NCBI GenBank assembly: GCA_023078685.1
Contig: JALGAS010000003.1
Coordinates: 5,828,001-5,892,000, forward strand
Length of the DNA: 64,000 bases
Source: Neopestalotiopsis rosae
Taxonomy: Eukaryota > Ascomycota > Sordariomycetes > Amphisphaeriales > Sporocadaceae
Reading direction: 5' to 3'
Below are positions 45,921-55,110 of the stretch, one piece after another. Positions within the stretch are counted from its first letter, which is position 1, and each line of letters opens with the position of its first letter. Made by a program: the position numbers and the translations under genes. The notes under the pieces are model-generated. The model worked only from the letters and a program-made list of their open reading frames with translations, was not told the origin of the DNA and did no database searches.

Positions 45921-46995
45921 GTTGACTGTGAATGCTCAAGTCAACGATTGGAAAGGGTCTTTGAAGAAGAGAGACTTGCACGACAAGAGACGAACAAGCA
46001 GAAGTTGGGAGTAGCCATTGCTTATAAGGTTGAAAGGAACATCAATCCCCACGCCAGTCAGCCTTGCTTGGCTCGCATTCCTAATACCGTTGGACAAAAC
46101 CGGCCCCGATTTTCCAGACATGGTTCGCCACAACTGTTGACATTGTGGAACGTTATCAATGCAGTCATAAGCAAATCAACCCTGCTCTTTGCAAGAGAAT
46201 GAACTCATCATACAGAGGATTGTACGATAGGAAAATCTCTATGATCATGCCCACGATGACGCTAGGGCTACTATGTGTGGCTTTGTAAGGCTAGGGGCGT
46301 CAACGCCGAGACCGCCGCTGGAGCTTCCGGGGAATGCCAAGCAATGCCAACCCGGGAAACCGGCACCGAACGGCGCTGCCACGGCGGTAGTCCATATTGT
46401 CAAATACTCGGCGCGATTAGTAAATTACGATTTCTGGTTAGTCTGTGGATGATATTTCTTCGTGTCTAGACAGTAGCGATACTGTATTCAGATTGCAGCG
46501 GTGTCTTAGCTATAGTCCACTATCGAACATGCACTAAGAGATGGCCTTCAGGCACCCCTACAGCAGTACAGTGGCAGTTTTAGCACCCTGTGCCAACAAT
46601 TACAGCCCCTAAGCGAATTAAATAGCGCTGTGGCCAAGGTGTCATGGCCGAAGCAATCAACTCATCAACTAATGCTCGATTACTTTTCTCCTTGCGCCAG
46701 GACAGCAACGTTGCAGCTTCCCTAAGCAGTGATTGATTCACTTTGCTCTTTATGTCGCCGATTTGTAGCTTGAATGTAAGCCGTGGTCGGAGTTCGGACT
46801 TGAGAAAACTGCAATGGCTCTCGAATCATTTGGATACCCGATTGAGCCTCACAGCCAGTTACATGGCTATAGCCCAGCTAACAACAGGCAGCAACGGCAT
46901 GGTAAGACCTATCCGAACACCGAACAGTCAAGTATGATAAAATGTGAAAATTGAAGTATCAGTGCTTGTCAATCATTTCTACCATCCCATCCGCC
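45921..46995. promoter_or_regulatory. Divergent promoter region between ENA and acyltransferase genes
   Basis: About 1.07 kb shared upstream region. Three PacC-type hexamers GCCAAG are visible: 46336-46341 and 46633-46638 on the plus strand and 46068-46073 on the minus strand; about one would be expected by chance. PacC control of ENA genes is known in other fungi; control here is inferred. Confidence 0.4.
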
Positions 46996-48258
46996 ATGGC
47001 GACATCAAATAACATCATTTCATTGCGACGCCATGATTTGGATAACCTGCGCACATTTCTCACAGCCTTGGTCACTGTGCACCACACCTCGATTGCCTAT
47101 GGCGGGGCAGGAGGATGGCCTTTCAAGTCAGCTGTTTTTGTCGGCACCTCGCCCTTGATCTTGGGTTTCAACATGTTCAACCAGTCCTTCTTCATGGGAA
47201 TCTTCTTTTGGATATCAGGACGAGTCTCGGCGCAGGCACTGCCAAGAGCGACAAGTTTGTCCGGGTTCCTCAAGACCAAGACGTTGCGACTCGCTGTGCC
47301 GGCGCTGGCGTATACGCTGGTGGTGAATCCGGTCATGCATGCTATGCTACAGCCGAACCTCAGTGTCAGATCAGCAATTACTTTTGTTCAGAACTACTTT
47401 GTCAATCTTAGGGGCGTTAGAGGTCCCGTGTGGTATACAGCTACATTGCTTTGCTTCGATGGTGTCGCAGGGCTCATTGCCACTTCTCAGGGAAGATTCA
47501 TCAGTGGAAATAAAAGACTGTACGAAGTGCTGAGGAAGTATGGATGGCTGGCGGCGGCAGTTCTCAACTTCCTGGCCAAGACGCAGTATCCAGTAGGCAG
47601 GGCGTTGCCAATCATCAACCTGCAGCCCGCATACATGTTCCAGTACCTTTATGCGTATGCTCTCGGTTACCTTGGCACCTTTCAAGGGGAACAAATCCTA
47701 GGCAGCCCTTTTGATGGCTCAAGTCAGATCCGCCACGGGAAGAGAGATGCATCACCTGGAATCGCATCAACGAAAGGCATCTCACTAGGGAATGCCTTCA
47801 TGATGTCTGTGTTGTCCCTGGGAGTCATTTTCCTCCCTCGGTACTTGGATTCGACGAATTGGCTAGACAAGACGACCGAGCAGCTCTTTGGAGGCTGGAA
47901 TATGCCGTCGCTGCTCTACGCCGTGTGGAATGAGTTTTCCTTCAACGTCTTTGGACCCGCGCTCATGTATTACTTTCAACAGAAGCACGACCAACAGGCG
48001 ACTCACACAATTTGGAATGCTAGGTACTCGTATGCTACTTTCTTGCTTCATACGCCCGTCACTGTCATTTTGCAGGTCTTGGCAGAAAGTCTTATGTTTT
48101 CCGACTTGGTCAAGACAACCTGGATTGGCAGTAGTGCGTGGCAGGCCCTTGGGCCCGTGGTCATGACAGTTGGTGTTGGAATGGCGTCTGCTTGGGCCTC
48201 GACATGTGTCGCTAGCATTCTGCTTGAATGGATGCCGACCTTGAAGAAGATTGTTTAA
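46996..48258 (+). CDS. Acyltransferase-3 family membrane protein
   Basis: Predicted 420 aa, intronless, from the ATG at 46996 (the open frame extends 45 bp upstream without another ATG). Multi-pass protein with about ten hydrophobic helices. The N-terminus DLDNLRTFLTALVTVHHTSI (20 residues) carries the His of the family, and the SFFMGIFFWISGRVSA and GPVWYTATLL segments are typical. Family members transfer acyl groups to exported carbohydrates, lipids or secondary metabolites. Its substrate is unknown and no biosynthetic partner lies nearby. It shares a promoter region with ENA, so it might be co-regulated, but a functional link to ion transport is not evident. Confidence 0.85.
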   Translation: MATSNNIISLRRHDLDNLRTFLTALVTVHHTSIAYGGAGGWPFKSAVFVGTSPLILGFNMFNQSFFMGIFFWISGRVSAQALPRATSLSGFLKTKTLRLAVPALAYTLVVNPVMHAMLQPNLSVRSAITFVQNYFVNLRGVRGPVWYTATLLCFDGVAGLIATSQGRFISGNKRLYEVLRKYGWLAAAVLNFLAKTQYPVGRALPIINLQPAYMFQYLYAYALGYLGTFQGEQILGSPFDGSSQIRHGKRDASPGIASTKGISLGNAFMMSVLSLGVIFLPRYLDSTNWLDKTTEQLFGGWNMPSLLYAVWNEFSFNVFGPALMYYFQQKHDQQATHTIWNARYSYATFLLHTPVTVILQVLAESLMFSDLVKTTWIGSSAWQALGPVVMTVGVGMASAWASTCVASILLEWMPTLKKIV

Positions 48259-48511
48259 ATTGTAATTGCTCAATTGATTCTTGGTTGCCAGAACATATCC
48301 CCCGTCTTCTGATGAGGGTTACTGACAGCCGGTTTACTCTGCCTTTATGTATATTGACACTAACACGGCTGTGATCATTCTGACATCCTTGCTTCTTATG
48401 GCATCAATTTATTACGACGGTGGTCTCTGGATGATAATCATATTCTTTACTTAGAACTTGTAGACTACCTACATCCAGGACTTTTTTTAGAGGTTGTGGC
48501 ACGCATGCTAG

Positions 48512-50991
48512 TTACTCAACTTTAGATCGATCTTCGTCGTCTTCGACAGCAGTCTGTCCGGGAAGCATCACGGCACGATCCAACGCATACGGAAGCCCAC
48601 GGTGGCGGCCTCGAATCATCATTGCACAAATGACGAGCTTGCTGAACGTCGTAAATTGGCCGCTCAGGGATGTGTTGACAGAGGGATGACCGAGACTCAA
48701 GCCTACATTTCCGCTGCATGACTGTCAGCACTGCTCTTGATTCATTATGGGCGTCAAACTTACTATGCAGAGACTACTTCGAAGAGAGCAGAGAACACAG
48801 AAAACTCCTAGCGCCAGAGCTTGATTAGTTTGATCATTGAAAATAGGTCATTGTCTCAACTCACAGGCTGACTATCATCGGCAATCCTAGTAGATTCCGA
48901 GATGCATATGCAGAACGTGCCCAGGAATATGTACCACAGATCAAAGCTGAGCTGGTTCTTGACGTGGCTCATGATGTACGACCTGCCATGAACTTCATCC
49001 GGCGCCTGTTCCGAGCCGTAAAGGCCCAGAGACCTCTCCTCGTACGTGTTTGAAGCGCGAATGCTGATGGCAATGGGAAAGATGGAAATGTACATCATGA
49101 TCACGAGGCTGAACTGGACTGCGGGGTTGACCTTGGCCAAGTTGAACGTCGATGTCCCAGTGTGTCGCGCAGACGCTGCTTGAAAGATGGCCGAGAGGAT
49201 CCGTGGGCCCATGGCGAGGTCGTTTACCGCGGGATTGCTCAGATCCAACACAATGATTAGGAGAACGTCGATGAAATTGAGGGCCACGATGATGCCAAAG
49301 AGTATCCAGGTTGGTGTGCTCGGAAAGAGTAGAGTATAGCATCGACGCGGATGATCCAGAAGAAATCTTAGGGGTTCCTGCATGGGAGATTGACGCGGGA
49401 CTACTTTTGACGTTGTCCAAATGGCCAGTCGAAGGAAGACGGGGTACAGTGTTTCACCGGCAAATGCTAAGAATGTCATGACCAGCAAAGGCCAAGTAGC
49501 GTCGCGAAAGCTAATCATGGAATCGGGAGTGAGTGTGAAACCAAGATTGTCTACCATGGTCTGCGCGGAATAAAAGCCCCTAAAAAAGGTCAGTCGTCAT
49601 CTCTGCAATTCTTCAATAGTGCATTGTTGAATGCGAGACTAACCACCAAGTCTTATCTTGTCCAATGGAAGCCAGATAGTCGGTATATTTACTATCGGCT
49701 CTGTGTATCCACGGGACAAGGCATATGGCACCAAAGATGTGAATGCAAAAGAAGTAGACTATACGAGTTCATCAGCGGGAACCTAGGATTTCGCGGAATA
49801 TGCCAAACTTTACTAGAAACAATCTTGAGCAGCAGCTGGAGGCTTCGGTACTCAATTCCTCCGAGTATTCTACGGTCGCGCGCGGAAAGATTGCTGAAAC
49901 GAGAGTTGCGCCCAATTGTAATATGCCGGGAAAGTCGAGGAAGCCGTCTCACAACATTGGGGGTGGAGCTGGTGTCGGCTGTTGATATCGTTCTGTCGCG
50001 ACTGCGGTCTGGTCTCAATACGAACATGTCCGTAACAGCGCGCTCCAAGGAGCGGGCATGGGAGAGTCGATGGCCCCCTGTCTCTTTGGACCGACGCCAG
50101 AATCCCGACACCCCGTGTGAAGCTTGGGCAGCAGCTCGATTGGTATCATGGTCATTTTCCGTCACGTCGCATTCAACTACGGGGTGACCTGCGAGATAAT
50201 TAGACTGTATTCTCCAAAAAGCAGAAATGCTTTTTACCATTATCCCTGTCGCGGGGTGGTGGAATATGCAGTGCCTTGTGATCAGAGGTGGGCGCTGGTA
50301 AATCCTTAACAAAGGTGATCCTAGTCGATGCTCTTTGCTCCGTTATGGCCGAGTCTTCAGCATCTTGCAGGCTTTCAGTTTCGTCCAAATCCTGAGTAGC
50401 CAGGTTGGTTGGTTCGGCCTCGACATCTCTTTGTAAATTAGACGACCCCTCGTGCTGGATTGATGATGCTGAATGGTACCAAATGCATGAGCAAGACTGC
50501 GCTGTGTAGGTGCGGTAAACGACTCACCGTTTCTTTCAATAGACTTTTCGAACCAATAAAGCCTTGCAATGACCACTACAATGTTGATGAAGCCCAAGTT
50601 TGTAAACATTGGAATGAAATACAGATACAGTTGCTGATAAGTCTTCAGGTTTTTGACATCGACACTTGTGAGAATTAGTTCCATGGCACCAGCACCAGTA
50701 TATGCTTCGACTTACGTATTCAGTCCGGATTCAGTAGAGGCACTCGCACCGAAACTTTCGACAGTCAGCAACAATGTGGAAATCAGATGTGATGGTCTCT
50801 GTACGCACAAGTACGAATCGACTGCGGAGACGTTACCCAATGGGTAAATCACAGCGAGTGAAAGCAACCCCATGAACAATATCCAGGCATCTTCGTTCAA
50901 ATTAGCGACTGCAGAAAGGACGGTGATACATGGATAACTTACAATGTAGCGTGATGAAGTTCAAGCCAATTGGAGGCTTAATCTTCAACAT
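48512..50991 (-). CDS. TRK1: TRK-type K+ transporter, compact form
   Basis: Predicted 662 aa from ten minus-strand exons: 50991-50943, 50890-50809, 50754-50716, 50664-50528, 50468-50238, 50188-49814, 49758-49644, 49579-48865, 48807-48764, 48713-48512; all introns are 49-64 bp and every phase closes. High-affinity K+ (or Na+) uptake at the plasma membrane. Four M-P-M units are recognisable from their pore loops: ASTESGLNT (about 45-57), DNLGFTLTP (about 352), SARHTGTSTF (about 480) and AYGNVGLSLG (about 595). The basic, Ser/Arg-rich loop between units 1 and 2 is only about 190 residues, far shorter than in yeast Trk1. The start MLKIKPPIGLNF lies immediately before the first helix; I saw no upstream exon. 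Transcribed in the same direction as the kinase gene just upstream. Confidence 0.9.
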
Positions 50992-51924
50992 CTTGTAGCC
51001 GAGCGAGTGATCAAATGCAAGGAAGAATAGGTATTCTCGTGGTGATTTATGGTATAAGAATTATCAAATTCTCATATACCAGATACTCGGTCTAATACCT
51101 GCGTTGAATCGATGGTCAGTGTTAGAGTCTAGGTCTGACAGTGTACTTGGGGGGTCAGTATTTATTTTGAGCCGAGATTGGTCGTGTTTGTGGGTGTCAA
51201 TCGGACCCCATTGGGCACTGCGTAGGAACGGAATAATGTAGCCGCCCCGGAACAGCGAATGATTCGATTACGTTATGATCGAGTACGTCAAATGCCGGTA
51301 CAGAGTCCCCCAGCTAAGCGGATGATACCGTGCGACACTGTTGATGCAGCTCCAAGGATCGGATGCAAACGCTCACGCACGTTCTTTCCTCGGTCTGATA
51401 GCCTGTCCGTCTTCTGCTCTCATCCTTGGCTTGTCAGAAGCTGTACACTCAGGCGTGGGGCTTCTGTATGCCCAGTAGGTAGCGGTCTAGATTCACTATG
51501 CACGCGAGACTGGCAGGCCTTTTCCCTTCTTTCACATAATATGGACCGGTCAAGTGACTCATCTGGCCGTCGTTGGTTGTTGTCTTTACCAAATTGTTAC
51601 GATCCGCAATTTTCAAGTTTTGACTGTTAATCTTTCGATGTGTTCGTTGAATCCATCACTGAAATATTATTTTTGAAATCTTTTTTTAGTTTAATTTCAA
51701 CAGTTTCTTAAGAGTGGCATCTTAGATTTGTTAATGTCCTTTCCACGTGGTTTCTGGGCCCGCTATCCGGCAATTGTGACTGTTCTGCTACCTAGACATG
51801 ATTATGGCATTGATAATTCCTCGCATATAGTTCCTCGATTTCTGACTCGCTATAGACCTCTGCGAAACCCTAAATATTCGCGTACCTAGAGAGTATCATT
51901 TGCATCATTACCATCAAGTTCGAA
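50992..51924. promoter_or_regulatory. TRK upstream region
   Basis: About 0.93 kb between the TRK start and the end of the kinase gene. One PacC-type hexamer on the minus strand (CTTGGC at 51425-51430). A plus-strand frame at 51259-51630 shows no motif. No other gene. Confidence 0.35.
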
Positions 51925-51967
51925 GACGTCTAGGAGATACGAAGACGTCTTGTATCTCCTAGACGTC
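51925..51967. repeat. Perfect inverted repeat (16-bp arms, 11-nt loop) with three GACGTC sites
   Basis: Arms GACGTCTAGGAGATAC (51925-51940) and GTATCTCCTAGACGTC (51952-51967) are exact reverse complements. The spacer GAAGACGTCTT contains the palindrome AAGACGTCTT. GACGTC, the core of ATF/CREB bZIP sites, occurs in both arms and the loop. The stop codon of the kinase gene (51959-51961) is inside the right arm, so the hairpin would form in that mRNA at its coding end. Confidence 0.9.
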
Positions 51968-53450
51968 ACAAGACTGGCAACATCGGATTGCATAACCCCA
52001 TTCTGACCTTAGGAATTGTGAGGCGGTGAGCCGTCGCGAAGGTACAGGATCCAACATGGAGTAGACGACATTCTGACTTTGAGTCTACCACGATGTCAGC
52101 TGGGTTTCTCTGGACGAGGATGGTGGACCTACATCTTCCAACGACTCAATAGGCGCGAATCCCTTTTCTACTCGTCGGTCTTTGACATACGTGGTATACA
52201 ATTTGTCGTCAACCTGAGCAGAGAGCCAGAGATAACGGGCTATGCGCATGAACATGTATATAACTCCGCAAGCCCAAATGTCTGCGGCACGGGCATCAAA
52301 CTTGTCGTCGGTATGCTCCTCTGGTGCGATATACGGTAAAGATCCGCGCATGCCAGAGAGCAGCTCGACTCCATTCTCTTTTGATGGAGCCAAGTCATGG
52401 CAGAATCCAAAGTCGGTGATCTTCAGAGTGCCATCGGGAGTGAGGAGCAGGTTCTCTGGCTTGAGGTCGCAGTGTGCCACATCAATCTCGTGTAGGTACT
52501 TGACGCCGCGCATTAGCTGTTTCAAGAAACAGTCTGCCTCCTCAGCGTCGAGATTTCCAGCCGACTGGACGAGCGTGAAAATGTCCCCACCAGCGCAGTA
52601 TTCCATGACTTCGTAAAACTTGTCTTGATCGGCGTGAAACAGGTCGAGGATCTGTATGATGTTTCCGTGTCGCAGGCTGCTCACCAAGGAGTATTCGGCC
52701 ACGATTCGATCACGATACGAAGCAAACTGCTGACGGGGTTTTCGATGGAACTCTTTGACGGCAAACAGTTCTTGATTATGACTGCTCACGTCTATCTTGC
52801 GATACACACTGACGGTACCGTAGGCACCACGGCCAATGGTCTTCCATCTTGTGCCATACTTCGTTTCCAAATTTGCTTGTGTTTCTTCGATGTTGCCCAA
52901 AGTCTCTGATTTCTCCTTTGTGTCCTTGGGGCCGCTGGGGGAGCCAGCTTTTAGTGTGGGCAGAGAAATCTTTTTCCGTACTTGCTTGTACTTCTTGGAT
53001 AGTGCAGTTCTCCAAATACTTGGTTTTTCTACCTCAGGAACCAGTCCGAGGGAATGTCGATGGCCCCCGGGCAGTTCCTCATTTTGAATGAATCGTCGAT
53101 CTGGGGAATACCTTGACGATCTCTCTGCTGATTGTCGAAATCGGTGAGTATGTTTTTCAACGCTTCACCATCAGTCCGAGCTGACTTCAGTCCATGTTCA
53201 TCTTGGGACGGTTAGATGCTCACCGATGGATGTCATCGAGTTACGCCCACGGAGGCTACCGATCAAGCGGTTCTGAGCGTGCAAACGTTGGTGCAGGCTC
53301 GACGAATTTGGCAAATCTCTACATACGCAGAACCACTATCGCTGCCCGGGCTCGAAGCCAAATTGCAATCGCGTGGAAGCAGAAGCTGAGGGGTCGTACC
53401 CCTTCCTACTCACCTGCCTGGGTGGGCAAATAGGTGCCCGATACTGACAT
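51959..53450 (-). CDS. HAL4/SAT4-like Ser/Thr protein kinase
   Basis: Predicted 397 aa from five minus-strand exons: 53450-53414, 53316-53224, 53180-53033, 52934-52133, 52072-51959. Kinase motifs: glycine loop GRGAYGTV (127-134), K153 in FAVKEF, catalytic D249 in HCDLKPEN, DFG at 267-269 and a YIAPEE segment. The last exon restores NVVYSMLDPVPSRRLTASQ (19 residues), the C-lobe end typical of the group; reading through its 60-bp intron loses it. HCDLKPEN, WACGVIYM and the short activation segment match the fungal-specific HAL4/SAT4 group, which in yeast stabilises and activates Trk1/Trk2 and increases salt tolerance. The N-terminal exons are less certain: intron 3 (98 bp) has a weak donor GTAGAA and acceptor CCCCCAG, and exon 2 has two possible acceptors. 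TRK lies directly downstream in the same orientation. Confidence 0.82.
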
Positions 53451-53853
53451 CGTGAAAAGGCAGCATTTGGGGTATACGAATCCGGTTTAGCGCACATTAT
53501 ATTTAATAGTCAGATATGAGATACATCATGACGAGCGCTGCCAGTGAGGTCCGCTTTGTCAATGCTATCAGACCAATTGCTGTCGCTGTTTAACCTTTGG
53601 CTTACCGCTGCCGTGAGACGTGATCATTTCCGTATTGCCGCTTCCAGCATTTTTCATTGGTTGATTCCGGATGACCGGACGGCACAAGAGCGTCTTAAGC
53701 CCGAACTTCCGGCTGTGAGCTATTTGATTGGTGCCGAGAGCACAACACCGCAACCCTGCTCCAACGAGCACAGATCAGCTGCTTGGCGTGTCCTTGGCAG
53801 ACCCGGCGAGAACATGGCAACGAGTGTGGAAAACTGCACAATCAAAGTACCGA

Positions 53854-54159
53854 CTAGCTGATATTGTTCCTTTTTGGGAAATCCGCTGGATGATTTTCCT
53901 GCTGCAACAGTCTGTCGCACTGTGCATGCGAGGCTGCCTCCCTGATTGACGTGTAAGTCGTGGTATCACCTCCGTGTGATTTGACAACTCCAGAACCCGT
54001 GGGCTCAGACGTTTGTCCGATGCGAGCAAGATCTATTCTAATCTGGCGCCTAGGTAGATCGACCAGGAGACGACCCGACTTTCGATCGTAGACAGGGTAA
54101 AATGGCTCGGTCTTTGGGCTTTGTCTCGTCGACATGTTCGACCTTGACACTTGCATCAC
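53854..54159 (-). CDS. Unidentified small ORF, coding-like
   Basis: Minus-strand frame of 101 codons from ATG at 54159 (a second ATG in MSTRQSPKTE follows after eight codons). Reads like a soluble protein: FYPVYDRKSGRLLVDLPRRQ, IRIDLARIGQTSEPTG, then a helical end. No family recognised. It lies 400 bp upstream of the kinase start, same strand; it is either a small gene, part of a longer spliced gene, or a relic. Confidence 0.3.
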   Translation of the reverse strand: MMQVSRSNMSTRQSPKTEPFYPVYDRKSGRLLVDLPRRQIRIDLARIGQTSEPTGSGVVKSHGGDTTTYTSIREAASHAQCDRLLQQENHPADFPKRNNIS

Positions 54160-54394
54160 TCGCGAACGAAAATACGCTGCCTGCTGCCTTCAAAACGCAA
54201 AGTGACGGCTTATAGGATCAGGCTCACATTAAGCGAGGGGCACTGGCTCGGTCCGAAATGGCATCCACTATTCAAAAATGGAATACTCGACCGAAGATGT
54301 CAAGCACTGAAGGCCACGTCGTTTGTCCGAAAAGGATATCCGACGGCGGACTATGTCCAGTCGAGCATAGACTTGGCATGAGCCCTGACAGCAA

Positions 54395-54960
54395 TCATTG
54401 GCTTATGCTCCTATACGCCCGCCAAGGTTGACAGGGGGAACTTGTCACATCTCTCAGGGTCTTCTCCACCCATGTAAGTGGAAAGCCTTTGGCACCATAT
54501 TTCTCGACAGGTCGTAGGAAGAGAACAGTTTCATGATCCGGTCAAGGTATGGTGGTGCACAAATCACATTGCTAAATCGCTCAAGATCGACTCCACGCAG
54601 ATCTGGACGACCATGGGATTATGTTTGATACAATAATCAGGCTCGTCTTACTTGGGTTGACATGTATGACTCCTTGGCTCCCGACATCCATCAGCCTCAA
54701 GGGTGCCTCGCCGGTGCTCCATCCTCGTCCGTCTATATCGCCGCGTCTGACACCTCGATAGCCGACCCAAAAATGGTGGCGTTTGTCCATGTCAAGCCAA
54801 CAGTGCGAGATAAGCTTTGGATGGTTTGTATTTGACCATTGTGTTCCAATACCAATCCTTCGGAACAGTTGAGACAGGGTATACGAGTCTCCAGCGTGCC
54901 AATAAGATGTGCTCCATCTTTCATATGGCGTTCGCGTGGGATTCAGGTTGTTCAGCTCGG
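54395..54960 (-). pseudogene. 5'-truncated spliced gene relic
   Basis: Three minus-strand coding blocks, 54960-54652, 54602-54568 and 54502-54395, join in phase through a 49-bp intron (GTAAGA/CAG) and a 65-bp one (GTGATT/GAG), ending in a stop. The product (about 150 codons) includes RTPYERWSTSYWHAGDSYTL, HHFWVGYRGVRRGD, MDVGSQGVIHVNP and KYGAKGFPLTWVEKTLRDV. I do not recognise it. The frame enters block 1 in phase 1 from an acceptor at 54961, but no donor exon of matching phase exists before the HAK start 150 bp away. It therefore looks like the 3' end of a gene whose 5' part is gone. Confidence 0.45.
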
Positions 54961-55110
54961 CTGAAACCACCACATAAAGCCCTCATTGCCCGTGCACGCC
55001 GCCTGCGACCCACGATTTGAATATATCAAGCAAGTGTCATCTGTCGCGACCTACATGATAATTCTGATCCTCATCGTTCTGTTTCTCGAACTGTTGGTCA
55101 GGGCATTTTC

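Noticed and set aside
52085..52132. Kinase C-terminus read through to a stop at 52085
   Set aside because: Splicing from 52133 to 52072 restores the conserved kinase end (SMLDPVPSRRLTASQ), so the read-through is intronic.
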